The notes: generated by a model not told the origin, from the sequence alone. DNA of 16,912 nt from Candidatus Saccharibacteria bacterium UBA5170 (GCA_002413425.1 DHWY01000003.1:88283-105194); one strand, 5' to 3'; shown: positions 7,550 through 13,844, counted from the stretch's first letter. Translations and numbers: made by a program.

Positions 7550-8263
7550 ATGACAGAACGTCAAATGCAAATTCTTGCAGCTATTATTGAACAACATGCC
7601 GAGATTGCTGCTCCAGTTGGTAGTGTGATGCTAGCCAAGCTGTTTGGCGTGTCCAGCGCAACCGTTCGGAGCGAGATGGCACGACTGGAAGAAATGGGCC
7701 TGATTGCCCAACCACACACCAGTGCCGGTCGCGTCCCAACTGACGCGGGCTATCGTTTTTATGTCAACACGCTCACCGAAGCTCATGAAAATGAACGTGA
7801 GCATTCACTACCCGATCGCAGTGCGAGAGCGATTGAAGCGAGAGTGGGGACCCAGACAAACAGAGCCGATAGGGCAATTCGCAGTGCTGTCGATAGTCTG
7901 GTAGATTTAACGCATAATCTGGGATTGGCTACGATTGGCGATGAGTTGTACCTGAGCGGGATTGGTAATTTATTTTCTCAACCTGAGTTTGCCCAGGGTG
8001 GCCACACTCAGGCAGTTGCGCAGCTACTGGATAACTTAGAGCCATGGCTACGAGAAGCCGCCCCCAACGAACCGCTTAACGTCTATATCGGCTCAGAAAA
8101 CCCAATCGGCAAGTCGAGTGGTGCTAGCCTCATCATCAGTCGATTTCGTTCACCGTACAGTGACCGTAGTTATATCGGCGTCCTTGGTTCAACTCGTCAG
8201 AGTTATGCCAAGGTTATGCGTCTCGTCCGCCATGCCGGCGCAATGTTAGAGGAGGTACTGTAG
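7550..8263 (+). CDS. hrcA: Heat-inducible transcription repressor HrcA (compact form)
   Basis: HrcA is a dimeric repressor that binds CIRCE and is kept active by chaperones, so that its release on heat shock induces chaperone genes. Residues 1-72 form the conserved winged-helix domain: TERQMQIL at the start, PVGSVMLAKLFGVSSATVRSEMARLE (22-47) with the recognition helix, and TSAGRVPTDAGYRFYV (57-72). The C-terminal part has the family's typical GLATIGDELYLSGIGNLF and a final SYIGVLGSTRQSYAKVM segment. At 237 residues it is about 100 shorter than the usual 340, with the middle (GAF-like/dimerisation) region trimmed. It has no Shine-Dalgarno sequence and the promoter places transcription at its ATG. 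grpE follows after one base, and AGAGGAGG near the end of hrcA serves as the grpE ribosome site. Confidence 0.93.
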   Translation: MTERQMQILAAIIEQHAEIAAPVGSVMLAKLFGVSSATVRSEMARLEEMGLIAQPHTSAGRVPTDAGYRFYVNTLTEAHENEREHSLPDRSARAIEARVGTQTNRADRAIRSAVDSLVDLTHNLGLATIGDELYLSGIGNLFSQPEFAQGGHTQAVAQLLDNLEPWLREAAPNEPLNVYIGSENPIGKSSGASLIISRFRSPYSDRSYIGVLGSTRQSYAKVMRLVRHAGAMLEEVL

Positions 8264-8264
8264 G

Positions 8265-8741
8265 ATGGCTGATAAAGCAAAAAAGACCAAAAAAGAGCTT
8301 GAATGTGACCAAAAACTGAGCGAATTAACCGGTGATCTTCAGCGGACTCATGCTGATTTTGAAAATTACCGCAAACGCGCCGAAGTCGAGAAAATTTCCG
8401 CCCGCCAGGCAGGCAAGGCAAGCACGATCTTAAAACTCCTTCCCGTTATCGATAACATTGAGCGCGCTATTACCTATACCCCGGCAGAGCTTAAAGATAA
8501 CACGTGGGTTCAAGGTGTGGCGGGTCTTGTCAGGAACCTGGAAAAGTCACTCGAAGCGCTGGACGTCAGGCGCATCGAAGCCAAAGTCGGGACACCATTT
8601 GACCCTGAGTTACACGAAGCCATTCAATTTGACGAAGATGCCGTCGGTGAACACGAAGTCGTCGCCGAAGAATTGCAGGCCGGCTATCTGCTCAACCAGC
8701 AGCCGATTCGTCACGCCATGGTACGAGTCACTCGTCAGTAG
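8265..8741 (+). CDS. grpE: Nucleotide exchange factor GrpE
   Basis: GrpE is the homodimeric co-chaperone that releases ADP from DnaK. The 158 residues show a charged N-terminal coiled-coil helix (about 5-60, with ADFENYRKRAEVEK), the central LLPVIDNIERAI segment, and the C-terminal beta-wing domain with GTPFDPELHEAIQ and the closing VRVTRQ. The protein is shorter than the E. coli one (197), mainly at the disordered N-terminus. It starts one base after the hrcA stop with a good Shine-Dalgarno sequence in the end of hrcA, so the two form an operon under the CIRCE at 7504-7530. A weak terminator follows at 8764-8788. Confidence 0.95.
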   Translation: MADKAKKTKKELECDQKLSELTGDLQRTHADFENYRKRAEVEKISARQAGKASTILKLLPVIDNIERAITYTPAELKDNTWVQGVAGLVRNLEKSLEALDVRRIEAKVGTPFDPELHEAIQFDEDAVGEHEVVAEELQAGYLLNQQPIRHAMVRVTRQ

Positions 8742-8763
8742 ATAGTTTATATAAACAGGCTAA

Positions 8764-8788
8764 ATAACCTCTAAATGGTTATGTTTTT
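8764..8788 (+). terminator. Weak intrinsic terminator after hrcA-grpE
   Basis: ATAACC (8764-8769) pairs with GGTTAT (8777-8782) across a 7-base loop, followed by G and five T (8784-8788). The stem is only 6 bp and A/T-rich, so termination is probably partial. Its position, between grpE and the ackA promoter, is what a terminator would need. Confidence 0.5.
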
Positions 8789-8792
8789 GAGG

Positions 8793-8798
8793 TATACT
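8793..8798 (+). promoter_or_regulatory. -10 box (TATACT) of the acetate kinase gene
   Basis: TATACT lies 41 bases before the chosen ATG at 8840, which gives a leader of about 35 bases. No -35 match stands out at 16-18 bases upstream. There is no CIRCE here, so acetate kinase probably has its own promoter although it sits between two HrcA-controlled units. Confidence 0.5.
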
Positions 8799-8839
8799 AA
8801 TAATAACGTAGACAGCTAATAACTTTGATGGGAAGATTT

Positions 8840-10036
8840 ATGGCAGTAGAATCATTAACTCTTGTAGTAAACCCCGGTAGCGCCAGTCATAAATATGCCG
8901 TGTTCGCGGGTGAATATGAATGGGCACGTATCCATTTTGAATTTGTCGATGGGCGGATTGTCGGGACGATTGAACATGCCGGTGAGCAACAATCAGAAAC
9001 CTATGACGATACTGATCTGAGTGCTGTCGCACATTACATTCTGCCCTTGCTCCGTCAGTATCGGGTTATTGGTGATGATGATAAGGTCGCGACTATTGGT
9101 ATCAGATTGGTAGCCCCAGGCAGTCGCTTTGCCAAAGATCAGTTAGTTAACAATCAGACCAAAACCGCTTTGCAGGCCGTTCAGCAGCGGGCTCCACTGC
9201 ACGTTACGACGGCATTATCGGAACTAGATCATCTCAAAACTTATTTTCCAGACGTTCCGATTGTGGCTATATCCGATAGTGCCTTTCATGCCTCAAAACC
9301 ACCGTGGGCTTCGTATTATGGTATCGATATTGAGTTGGCGGAAAAGTTCGATATCAAGCGTTACGGTTATCAGGGTATATCGGTTGGGTCAGTCGTTCGG
9401 TCTCTAGAAAACCATAATGTGCTCTTGCCTCGTACAATCGTATGCCACCTTGGCAGTGGTAGTAGCGTGACGGCTGTAAGCAGTGGTGAAAGCGTTGATA
9501 CAACGATGGGTTACTCGCCACTTGAGGGAGTCATGATGGCCTCACGGAGTGGCACTATTGATGTTTCAGCGGCCTTGGCTATCAAGAGAGAGTTGCAATT
9601 AACCGACGATGGGCTTGAACAGTATCTTAATAAAAAGGGTGGGTTATCAGGTGTCAGCGGTAGTTCTGATGACATTCGTCAATTATTAGTTAGTGAGTCT
9701 CAGGGAGATGAGCGAGCCCAGCTTGCCTTGAAGTTGTTCGTGTACCGCATTCAACAAGCGATTGGCCAGATGACTGCCAGTTTGGGCGGTGCCGATTGCT
9801 TGGTATTTACGGCGACGATTGGCGAACGCTCGAACATCATCAGGGGTCGTATCTTTGACGGACTTGGTTACCTTGGCTTCGAATGCGACACAGCAATCAA
9901 TGACCAGACATTCGAACCAGCCGAGATGGTTAACCTTGGAATTCCATCCAGTAAGCCGATCTTGGTCGTCCCGACCGATGAGGCTGCCGAGATTGCCCGC
10001 CGCGCTGAACAGTATATGCAAAAACTTACTTCGTAA
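8840..10036 (+). CDS. ackA: Divergent acetate kinase family protein
   Basis: Acetate kinase interconverts acetyl phosphate + ADP and acetate + ATP, which would be a substrate-level ATP source in a fermenting cell. The 398 residues span the full ASKHA fold: NPGSASHKY (11-19), GIRLVAPG (87-94), APLH (118-121), ISDSAFH (144-150), CHLGSGSS (202-209), GYSPLEGVMMASRSGTID (224-241) and TDEAAEIAR (379-387). Compared with Methanosarcina thermophila AckA, the equivalents of N7, R91, H123, D148, H208, R241 and E384 are present. H180 is Gln178 (YGYQGIS for YGFHGTS), N211 is Ser206, and TAGIGEN is TATIGER. The start at 8840 is preferred because GGAAG precedes it, though ATG 8828 is possible. Catalytic competence or substrate may differ from the standard enzyme. 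Confidence 0.85.
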   Translation: MAVESLTLVVNPGSASHKYAVFAGEYEWARIHFEFVDGRIVGTIEHAGEQQSETYDDTDLSAVAHYILPLLRQYRVIGDDDKVATIGIRLVAPGSRFAKDQLVNNQTKTALQAVQQRAPLHVTTALSELDHLKTYFPDVPIVAISDSAFHASKPPWASYYGIDIELAEKFDIKRYGYQGISVGSVVRSLENHNVLLPRTIVCHLGSGSSVTAVSSGESVDTTMGYSPLEGVMMASRSGTIDVSAALAIKRELQLTDDGLEQYLNKKGGLSGVSGSSDDIRQLLVSESQGDERAQLALKLFVYRIQQAIGQMTASLGGADCLVFTATIGERSNIIRGRIFDGLGYLGFECDTAINDQTFEPAEMVNLGIPSSKPILVVPTDEAAEIARRAEQYMQKLTS

Positions 10037-10051
10037 CGATGAATTGCTTTA

Positions 10052-10078
10052 TTAGCACTCTTGACATGAGAGTGCTAA
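10052..10078 (+). promoter_or_regulatory. CIRCE operator 1 of dnaK (perfect match)
   Basis: TTAGCACTC (10052-10060), a 9-base spacer and GAGTGCTAA (10070-10078) match the CIRCE consensus at all 18 arm positions. The spacer begins with the TTGACA -35 box, so bound HrcA would block RNA polymerase directly. Confidence 0.98.
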
Positions 10079-10090
10079 TTTATTTATAAT
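10061..10090 (+). promoter_or_regulatory. dnaK promoter (TTGACA-18-TATAAT)
   Basis: Both boxes match the sigma-70-type consensus fully: TTGACA at 10061-10066 and TATAAT at 10085-10090, with an 18-base spacer. Transcription should start near 10097, giving a leader of about 90 bases. This is the strongest promoter in the window and is controlled by two CIRCE sites. Confidence 0.93.
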
Positions 10091-10097
10091 GAATATA

Positions 10098-10124
10098 TTG
10101 GCAATCTAGGCACTAGAGTGCTAA
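10098..10124 (+). promoter_or_regulatory. CIRCE-like operator 2 of dnaK, downstream of the transcription start
   Basis: TTGGCAATC (10098-10106), a 9-base spacer, and GAGTGCTAA (10116-10124) match CIRCE at 16 of 18 arm positions with the correct spacing. It begins at the predicted transcription start, 46 bp after operator 1. The spacer also makes a second, tighter inverted repeat with the right arm: GCACT-AG-AGTGC at 10110-10121. Confidence 0.8.
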
Positions 10125-10158
10125 AATTGTAAGCATAGACACGAAATTTATATAGATT

Positions 10159-10170
10159 CGCTGTACAGCG
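10159..10170 (+). promoter_or_regulatory. 12-bp perfect palindrome touching the dnaK Shine-Dalgarno sequence
   Basis: CGCTGTACAGCG is its own reverse complement and ends directly before AAAGGAG (10171-10177), which lies 10 bases from the dnaK ATG. It could form a small hairpin (4-bp stem, GUAC loop) in the leader or be a protein-binding site. No role is shown. Confidence 0.5.
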
Positions 10171-10187
10171 AAAGGAGATAGAAGAAT

Positions 10188-12083
10188 ATGGGAAAAATTA
10201 TCGGAATCGACCTTGGAACCACCAATAGCGCCTTTGCGTATATGGTGGCTGGTAAGCCAGAAGTTATTGCCAACGCCGAGGGCAATCGCACGACACCATC
10301 GGTTGTGGCAATTAATAAAAACGGCGAACGCCTGGTGGGGCAAGTTGCCCAACGTCAACGCGTTACCAACGCTACCAATACTATCTACGGTGTAAAACGT
10401 CTGATTGGCCGTAAATTTAGCGACAAAGAAGTTCAAACTGACCACGACATTATGCCGTATGAAATCAGCAAAAAAGGTGATGGTGTTTCGATTAAGCTCG
10501 GCGACAAAGAGTATTCTCCAGAAGAAGTCTCGGCGATGATTCTCTCAAAGATTAAAGCTGACGCCGAAGCCTTCCTTGGCGATAAGGTAACCGAAGCGGT
10601 TATTACCGTGCCGGCCTACTTTAATGATGCTCAGCGCCAGGCAACCAAAGACGCCGGTAAGATTGCTGGTCTTGAGGTGCGCCGTATTATTAACGAGCCA
10701 ACCGCCGCCGCTTTGGCCTACGGCCTTGATAGTAAAAAAGACGAGAAGATCGTGGTCTTTGATCTTGGCGGTGGGACCTTCGACGTATCTGTCCTCGAAT
10801 TGGGCGACGGGGTTTTTGAAGTTAAATCAACTTACGGTGATACTCACCTTGGCGGTGAGGACTTTGATAACCGCATTGTTAATCACTTCCTTGATGTGTT
10901 TAAAAACAACGAGGGTATCGACCTCAAGAGCGACAAAGCAGCGATGCAACGCTTGAAAGACGAAGCTGAAAAGGCTAAAAAAGAACTTTCATCGACCAAC
11001 CAAACTACCATTAACCTGCCATTCCTGACTGCTGATGCCGAAGGTCCAAAGCACTTTGAATACAAATTGACGCGTAGCAAGCTTGAAGAGTTAGTTAAAG
11101 ATCTTGTTGACCGTCTGAGTGATCCTGTTGAAAAAGCCATCAAAGATGCTGGCCTTAAGCCCGGAGATATCGATGAGATTGTGCTGGTTGGTGGTATGAC
11201 TCGTATGCCAATAGTGGTCGAAAAGGTCAAAGCTATCTTTGGCAAAGACCCACTGAAGGGTGTTAATCCTGACGAGGTTGTCGCCATCGGTGCCGCTATT
11301 CAAGGCGGTGTCTTGTCTGGTGATGTTAAAGACGTGCTATTACTTGACGTCACACCACTATCGCTTGGTATCGAGACAATGGGTGGTGTTGCTACCAAGG
11401 TAATCGAACGCAATACTACGGTGCCTACCAGTAAGTCAGAGACATTCAGCACCGCCGCTGATAGCCAGCCACAAGTTGAAATCCATGTCACCCAAGGTGA
11501 GCGTGAGCTGGCAGCTGACAATAAGTCACTTGGTCGCTTTACGCTCGACGGTATCGCGCCAGCTCCTCGCGGTGTCCCGCAAATTGAAGTGACGTTCAAT
11601 ATCGATGCCAATGGTATTTTGAATGTGACGGCTAAAGATAAGGGTACCGGCAAAGAGCAGAGTATTACCATTTCTGATAGTGGTAATCTTTCCAAAGAAG
11701 ATATCGAAAAAGCCGCCAAGGACGCCGAAACTCACGCCGAAGATGACAAGAAAAAGCGCGAAGCTATCGACGCCCGCAACAGTCTTGAAAGCGCCATTTA
11801 CCAAGCCGAGAAAATGCCTGACGAGTACGAAGACAAGATTAGCGACGAAGACAAAAAAATCATCACCGACGCCATCGAAGAAGCCAAAAAACATAAAGAC
11901 AGCGAAGATACTGATGAGCTGACGGCAGCCGCCAAGGTCCTTAGTGACGCCATTATGCCAATCGGCGCCAAGATGTACGAAGCCGCCTCGAAAGAAGAAG
12001 CGCCAGCTTCCGAAGGTGATGCCAAGAAAGACGACGAACCTGTTGAAGGTGAAGTCGTCGACGAGCCAAAAGCTAAAAAATAG
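10188..12083 (+). CDS. dnaK: Molecular chaperone DnaK (Hsp70)
   Basis: DnaK is the ATP-driven chaperone that works with DnaJ and GrpE, both encoded in this window. The 631 residues show phosphate loop 1 GIDLGTTNS (6-14), AVITVPAYFNDAQRQATKDAG (137-157), FDLGGGTFDVSVLELGDG (191-208), the third signature IVLVGGMTRMP (331-341), the interdomain linker VLLLDVTP (383-390), then the beta substrate-binding domain, helical lid and acidic/lysine tail (GEVVDEPKAKK). The segment around 75-92 (RKFSDKEVQTDHDIMPYE) corresponds to the insert seen in Gram-negative DnaK and missing from Bacillus DnaK. A strong ribosome site, AAAGGAG, precedes ATG 10188. Expression should be repressed by HrcA through two CIRCE sites. 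A terminator follows at 12100-12129. Confidence 0.98.
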   Translation: MGKIIGIDLGTTNSAFAYMVAGKPEVIANAEGNRTTPSVVAINKNGERLVGQVAQRQRVTNATNTIYGVKRLIGRKFSDKEVQTDHDIMPYEISKKGDGVSIKLGDKEYSPEEVSAMILSKIKADAEAFLGDKVTEAVITVPAYFNDAQRQATKDAGKIAGLEVRRIINEPTAAALAYGLDSKKDEKIVVFDLGGGTFDVSVLELGDGVFEVKSTYGDTHLGGEDFDNRIVNHFLDVFKNNEGIDLKSDKAAMQRLKDEAEKAKKELSSTNQTTINLPFLTADAEGPKHFEYKLTRSKLEELVKDLVDRLSDPVEKAIKDAGLKPGDIDEIVLVGGMTRMPIVVEKVKAIFGKDPLKGVNPDEVVAIGAAIQGGVLSGDVKDVLLLDVTPLSLGIETMGGVATKVIERNTTVPTSKSETFSTAADSQPQVEIHVTQGERELAADNKSLGRFTLDGIAPAPRGVPQIEVTFNIDANGILNVTAKDKGTGKEQSITISDSGNLSKEDIEKAAKDAETHAEDDKKKREAIDARNSLESAIYQAEKMPDEYEDKISDEDKKIITDAIEEAKKHKDSEDTDELTAAAKVLSDAIMPIGAKMYEAASKEEAPASEGDAKKDDEPVEGEVVDEPKAKK

Positions 12084-12099
12084 CTCAGGACACATACAA

Positions 12100-12129
12100 A
12101 AAATAGGGTCGTCAGGGCGGCCCTATTTT
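12100..12129 (+). terminator. Intrinsic terminator after dnaK
   Basis: AAAATAGGG (12100-12108) pairs perfectly with CCCTATTTT (12121-12129). Three further pairs (including one G-T) extend the stem to about 12 bp around a 6-base loop. The 3' arm ends in a T run, and the A/T-rich base makes it potentially bidirectional. Confidence 0.85.
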
Positions 12130-12172
12130 AGTATTTCAACGAGGGTAATGTCTTTTCGTGCCTGAACATAAA

Positions 12173-12181
12173 TGGTATAAT
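12173..12181 (+). promoter_or_regulatory. Extended -10 promoter (TG-G-TATAAT) of the GlsB/YeaQ-like gene
   Basis: A consensus TATAAT at 12176-12181 is preceded by TG plus one base. The -35 region is poor, as is usual for extended -10 promoters. The transcript would have a leader of about 25 bases with a strong Shine-Dalgarno sequence. Confidence 0.7.
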
Positions 12182-12213
12182 GGGGGCACAATATAACCAA
12201 AAGGAGGTGCCAT

Positions 12214-12483
12214 ATGTGGATCATCAGTTGGATAATACTTGGAGGACTGGCGGGGTGGGTTGCATCTATGATTGCCGGAACAAACAGAGAGCAGGGGCTG
12301 CTCGGTAATATCGTCGTGGGTGTTATCGGTGCGGTGATAGGCGGTTTTATCGTTAACCTATTCGGGGTAGACGGTGTTACGGGCTTTAACCTATGGAGCT
12401 TCGCTGTTGCCCTTCTGGGCTCAGTGATTGCATTGTGGGCTTGGAAAGCGCTCAGGGGTGGGAACCGACGAACAATCGCTTAA
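12214..12483 (+). CDS. GlsB/YeaQ/YmgE-family small membrane protein
   Basis: This 89-residue, very hydrophobic, glycine-rich protein has three predicted membrane helices (about 2-22, 28-50 and 60-80) and a basic C-terminus (RGGNRRTIA). The pattern GGLAGWVASMIAG...GLLGNIVVGVIGAVIGGFI matches the family often labelled transglycosylase-associated (GlsB/YeaQ/YmgE), which is linked to envelope and general stress in other bacteria. Its biochemical role is not established. The start is secure: AAGGAGG at 12201-12207 lies 6 bases before ATG 12214. It stands between dnaK and the dnaJ region with its own promoter, so a stress link is plausible but inferred. Confidence 0.85.
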   Translation: MWIISWIILGGLAGWVASMIAGTNREQGLLGNIVVGVIGAVIGGFIVNLFGVDGVTGFNLWSFAVALLGSVIALWAWKALRGGNRRTIA

Positions 12484-12509
12484 ATAGTGCTATTTCAAAC
12501 CTAAATTTT

Positions 12510-12540
12510 AATTAGTACTCCTGCAATAGGAGTACTAATT
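12510..12540 (+). terminator. Relic CIRCE forming a perfect 11-bp hairpin between convergent genes; possible bidirectional terminator
   Basis: AATTAGTACTC (12510-12520) and GAGTACTAATT (12530-12540) are exact reverse complements around a 9-base loop, followed by TTATATTA. Against CIRCE, the only arm changes are C to T in the left arm and the matching G to A in the right arm, so base pairing is kept. It lies 27 bases after the GlsB/YeaQ-like stop and 67 bases beyond the stop of the convergent minus-strand gene. It could act as a terminator for both, as an altered HrcA site, or as a passive relic. Confidence 0.55.
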
Positions 12541-12554
12541 TTATATTACAGACA

Positions 12555-12611
12555 ATGATAACCAAACGAGATTATTATGGAATACTGGAGATTAGTAAAG
12601 CTGCATTCTAG
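12555..12611 (+). pseudogene. dnaJ 5' remnant (18 codons, truncated)
   Basis: The frame ATG 12555 to TAG 12609-12611 encodes an 18-residue peptide in which TKRDYY, IL and ISK match the first residues of DnaJ (TKRDYYEVLGISKSA). The base aligned with the real dnaJ ATG has become ATA, and the ATG now used lies one codon upstream. Homology ends near codon 17, and the stop overlaps the 3' end of the minus-strand glycosidase-like gene. It lacks HPD and most of the J domain, so it cannot work as a co-chaperone. Confidence 0.85.
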
Positions 12612-13732
12612 TGCAACTTTGTCGGTAGTTCAAGAAATAATGCTGCCCAAACCATACCCGGATCTGACTTATAGAAGGGAGCGTTATACCATGATCCATC
12701 AGAGTTAACGAGTTCAGGATAATTGCCATGTCGCTCAATCAGTTCAGCAAATCGATTATACTGCGCATCATATGCTTGATTTCCATAGCGCTTCAGGAGA
12801 TGCAGATAAAACGTGGCGTGCCACGTCCAAATGGTCGATCCGGTATAGTTTGGCATAATGGTTGGTCCCATACCGAGTCGGTAATTGAAGCGCTCGGCAT
12901 GTTCACCATATTTGAGTGGGTAGGGTTTATTTAACTTGCGTCGCTCTATGTATGCAAATGTTTTTTCGGCTAAGGCTGGATCGTCAATGACGTGCAGAAA
13001 AAATGGTATTAAGGCGCATTCCGAGCTATACACATCGTTGGATAGATCTGCCTTGAAAAAATCACCATTCCAGTATTCCTCAAGCAGCGCCTTCTGATAT
13101 GTTTCTGGCGGAAAGATAAAGGCATCGAGCTCGAGTTGCTCGGCGCACGCTGCCAGGCGACCTATGAGCGCAATACTATAGGCGCTACGGTTGTAGTTGA
13201 CGGCATCGCGCATTTCGGCATAACGAACAGGCCGTAGCATTCCGGTTTTTTTATCGAGAAATTTTTTAGTGTAATGACGAAGACGCGTTTGTAAAAACGT
13301 ATGCTCGGATTTATTGAGCGGGTAGTTGCTCACCACTAGTGAGTGTAGTAGCCACGGCAAAGCATCAACGCTTTTCTTAGCCGGCGCATTAAAGGTGTTG
13401 CCAGCTTTATCAATGCATAGCGTGGTAGTTCCAGCTCGACGGTAATGATGCATCGCCCATCTCAGTGTGTGGTGAACTTTGTCTTTGTGGCCTAAACGGA
13501 CGAGTGACTCAGCGACAGTCCCGAAATCGCGCATCCAAAAGAAGTCATAATGCCCGAGACTTGTTCGATAAAAATCACCCTCCCAAAGTCGCTCGACAAT
13601 CTGTTCACACACTTCTCGAGCGTCGCCATCGAAACGTTCAATCTTACCAAAATAACGGTTCGCAATTTGACGGTACTCTGCCCGAAGCATGCCAAGTATC
13701 GCACCAGTCCGCCGAATCAGGAGTTTCTTCAT
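12608..13732 (-). CDS. Six-hairpin glycosidase-like protein, (alpha/alpha)6 barrel
   Basis: This is the only gene in the window on the minus strand (374 residues). It looks like a member of the six-hairpin glycosidase superfamily, which includes glucoamylases (GH15), debranching-type enzymes and invertases. The segment HYDFFWMRDFGTVAESLVRLG (61-81) matches the W-x-RD motif on the substrate-pocket side. Other aromatic-rich parts (EEYWNGDFFKADL, GSTIWTWHATFYLHLLKRYG, GSWYNAPFYKSDPGMVWAALFL) fit the repeated helical hairpins. No signal peptide is evident, so it is probably cytoplasmic, acting on an alpha-glucan or oligosaccharide, but the substrate and catalytic acids are not identified. ATG 13732 is preferred to the upstream in-frame 13759 because a TATACT box lies between them. 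It sits between two copies of the dnaJ 5' region, which suggests insertion or duplication-linked transfer. Confidence 0.65.
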   Translation of the reverse strand: MKKLLIRRTGAILGMLRAEYRQIANRYFGKIERFDGDAREVCEQIVERLWEGDFYRTSLGHYDFFWMRDFGTVAESLVRLGHKDKVHHTLRWAMHHYRRAGTTTLCIDKAGNTFNAPAKKSVDALPWLLHSLVVSNYPLNKSEHTFLQTRLRHYTKKFLDKKTGMLRPVRYAEMRDAVNYNRSAYSIALIGRLAACAEQLELDAFIFPPETYQKALLEEYWNGDFFKADLSNDVYSSECALIPFFLHVIDDPALAEKTFAYIERRKLNKPYPLKYGEHAERFNYRLGMGPTIMPNYTGSTIWTWHATFYLHLLKRYGNQAYDAQYNRFAELIERHGNYPELVNSDGSWYNAPFYKSDPGMVWAALFLELPTKLH

Positions 13733-13740
13733 TGTGAAAT

Positions 13741-13769
13741 AGTATAACGCTAAAGGCAAATGTGCACAA
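13741..13769 (-). promoter_or_regulatory. Promoter of the glycosidase-like gene (TTGTGC-17-TATACT), near-leaderless
   Basis: On the minus strand, TTGTGC (13769-13764) and TATACT (13746-13741) are 17 bases apart. The ATG follows 8 bases after the -10, so the 5' leader would be 0-2 bases. It is divergent from the dnaJ promoter, and the CIRCE at 13799-13825 lies about 30 bp behind this -35 box. Confidence 0.6.
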
Positions 13770-13798
13770 ATATACAGTAAGTCGTACTCAACCCGTAA

Positions 13799-13825
13799 TT
13801 AGCACTCTTGCAATAGGAGTGCTAA
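13799..13825 (+). promoter_or_regulatory. CIRCE operator of dnaJ (perfect match)
   Basis: TTAGCACTC (13799-13807), a 9-base spacer and GAGTGCTAA (13817-13825) match the consensus at all 18 arm positions. The right arm ends 19 bases before the dnaJ ATG, exactly as at hrcA. Confidence 0.98.
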
Positions 13826-13836
13826 TTTTATATCAT
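13808..13836 (+). promoter_or_regulatory. dnaJ promoter, -35 inside the CIRCE spacer, leaderless start
   Basis: TTGCAA (13808-13813) and TATCAT (13831-13836) are 17 bases apart. The expected start of transcription (about 13843) is 2 bases before the ATG at 13845, and no Shine-Dalgarno sequence is present. Confidence 0.75.
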
Positions 13837-13844
13837 AGATAGAG

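Larger units (their letters stand above)
12509..12611 (+). repeat. Direct repeat, left copy: diverged duplicate of the dnaJ operator-promoter-5' coding region
   Basis: This stretch aligns with 13796-13899, with no gap needed from the CIRCE arms to about the 17th codon. It carries the same CIRCE layout, the same spacer apart from its first base, and a nearly identical run encoding TKRDYY. The two copies face the same way and flank the minus-strand glycosidase-like gene. Confidence 0.9.

Noticed and set aside
11526..12095. Long open frame on the minus strand inside the dnaK 3' end
   Set aside because: It lies entirely opposite a certain gene, has a skewed Phe/Val/Gly-rich composition, and shows no family motifs; it is a codon-bias shadow.
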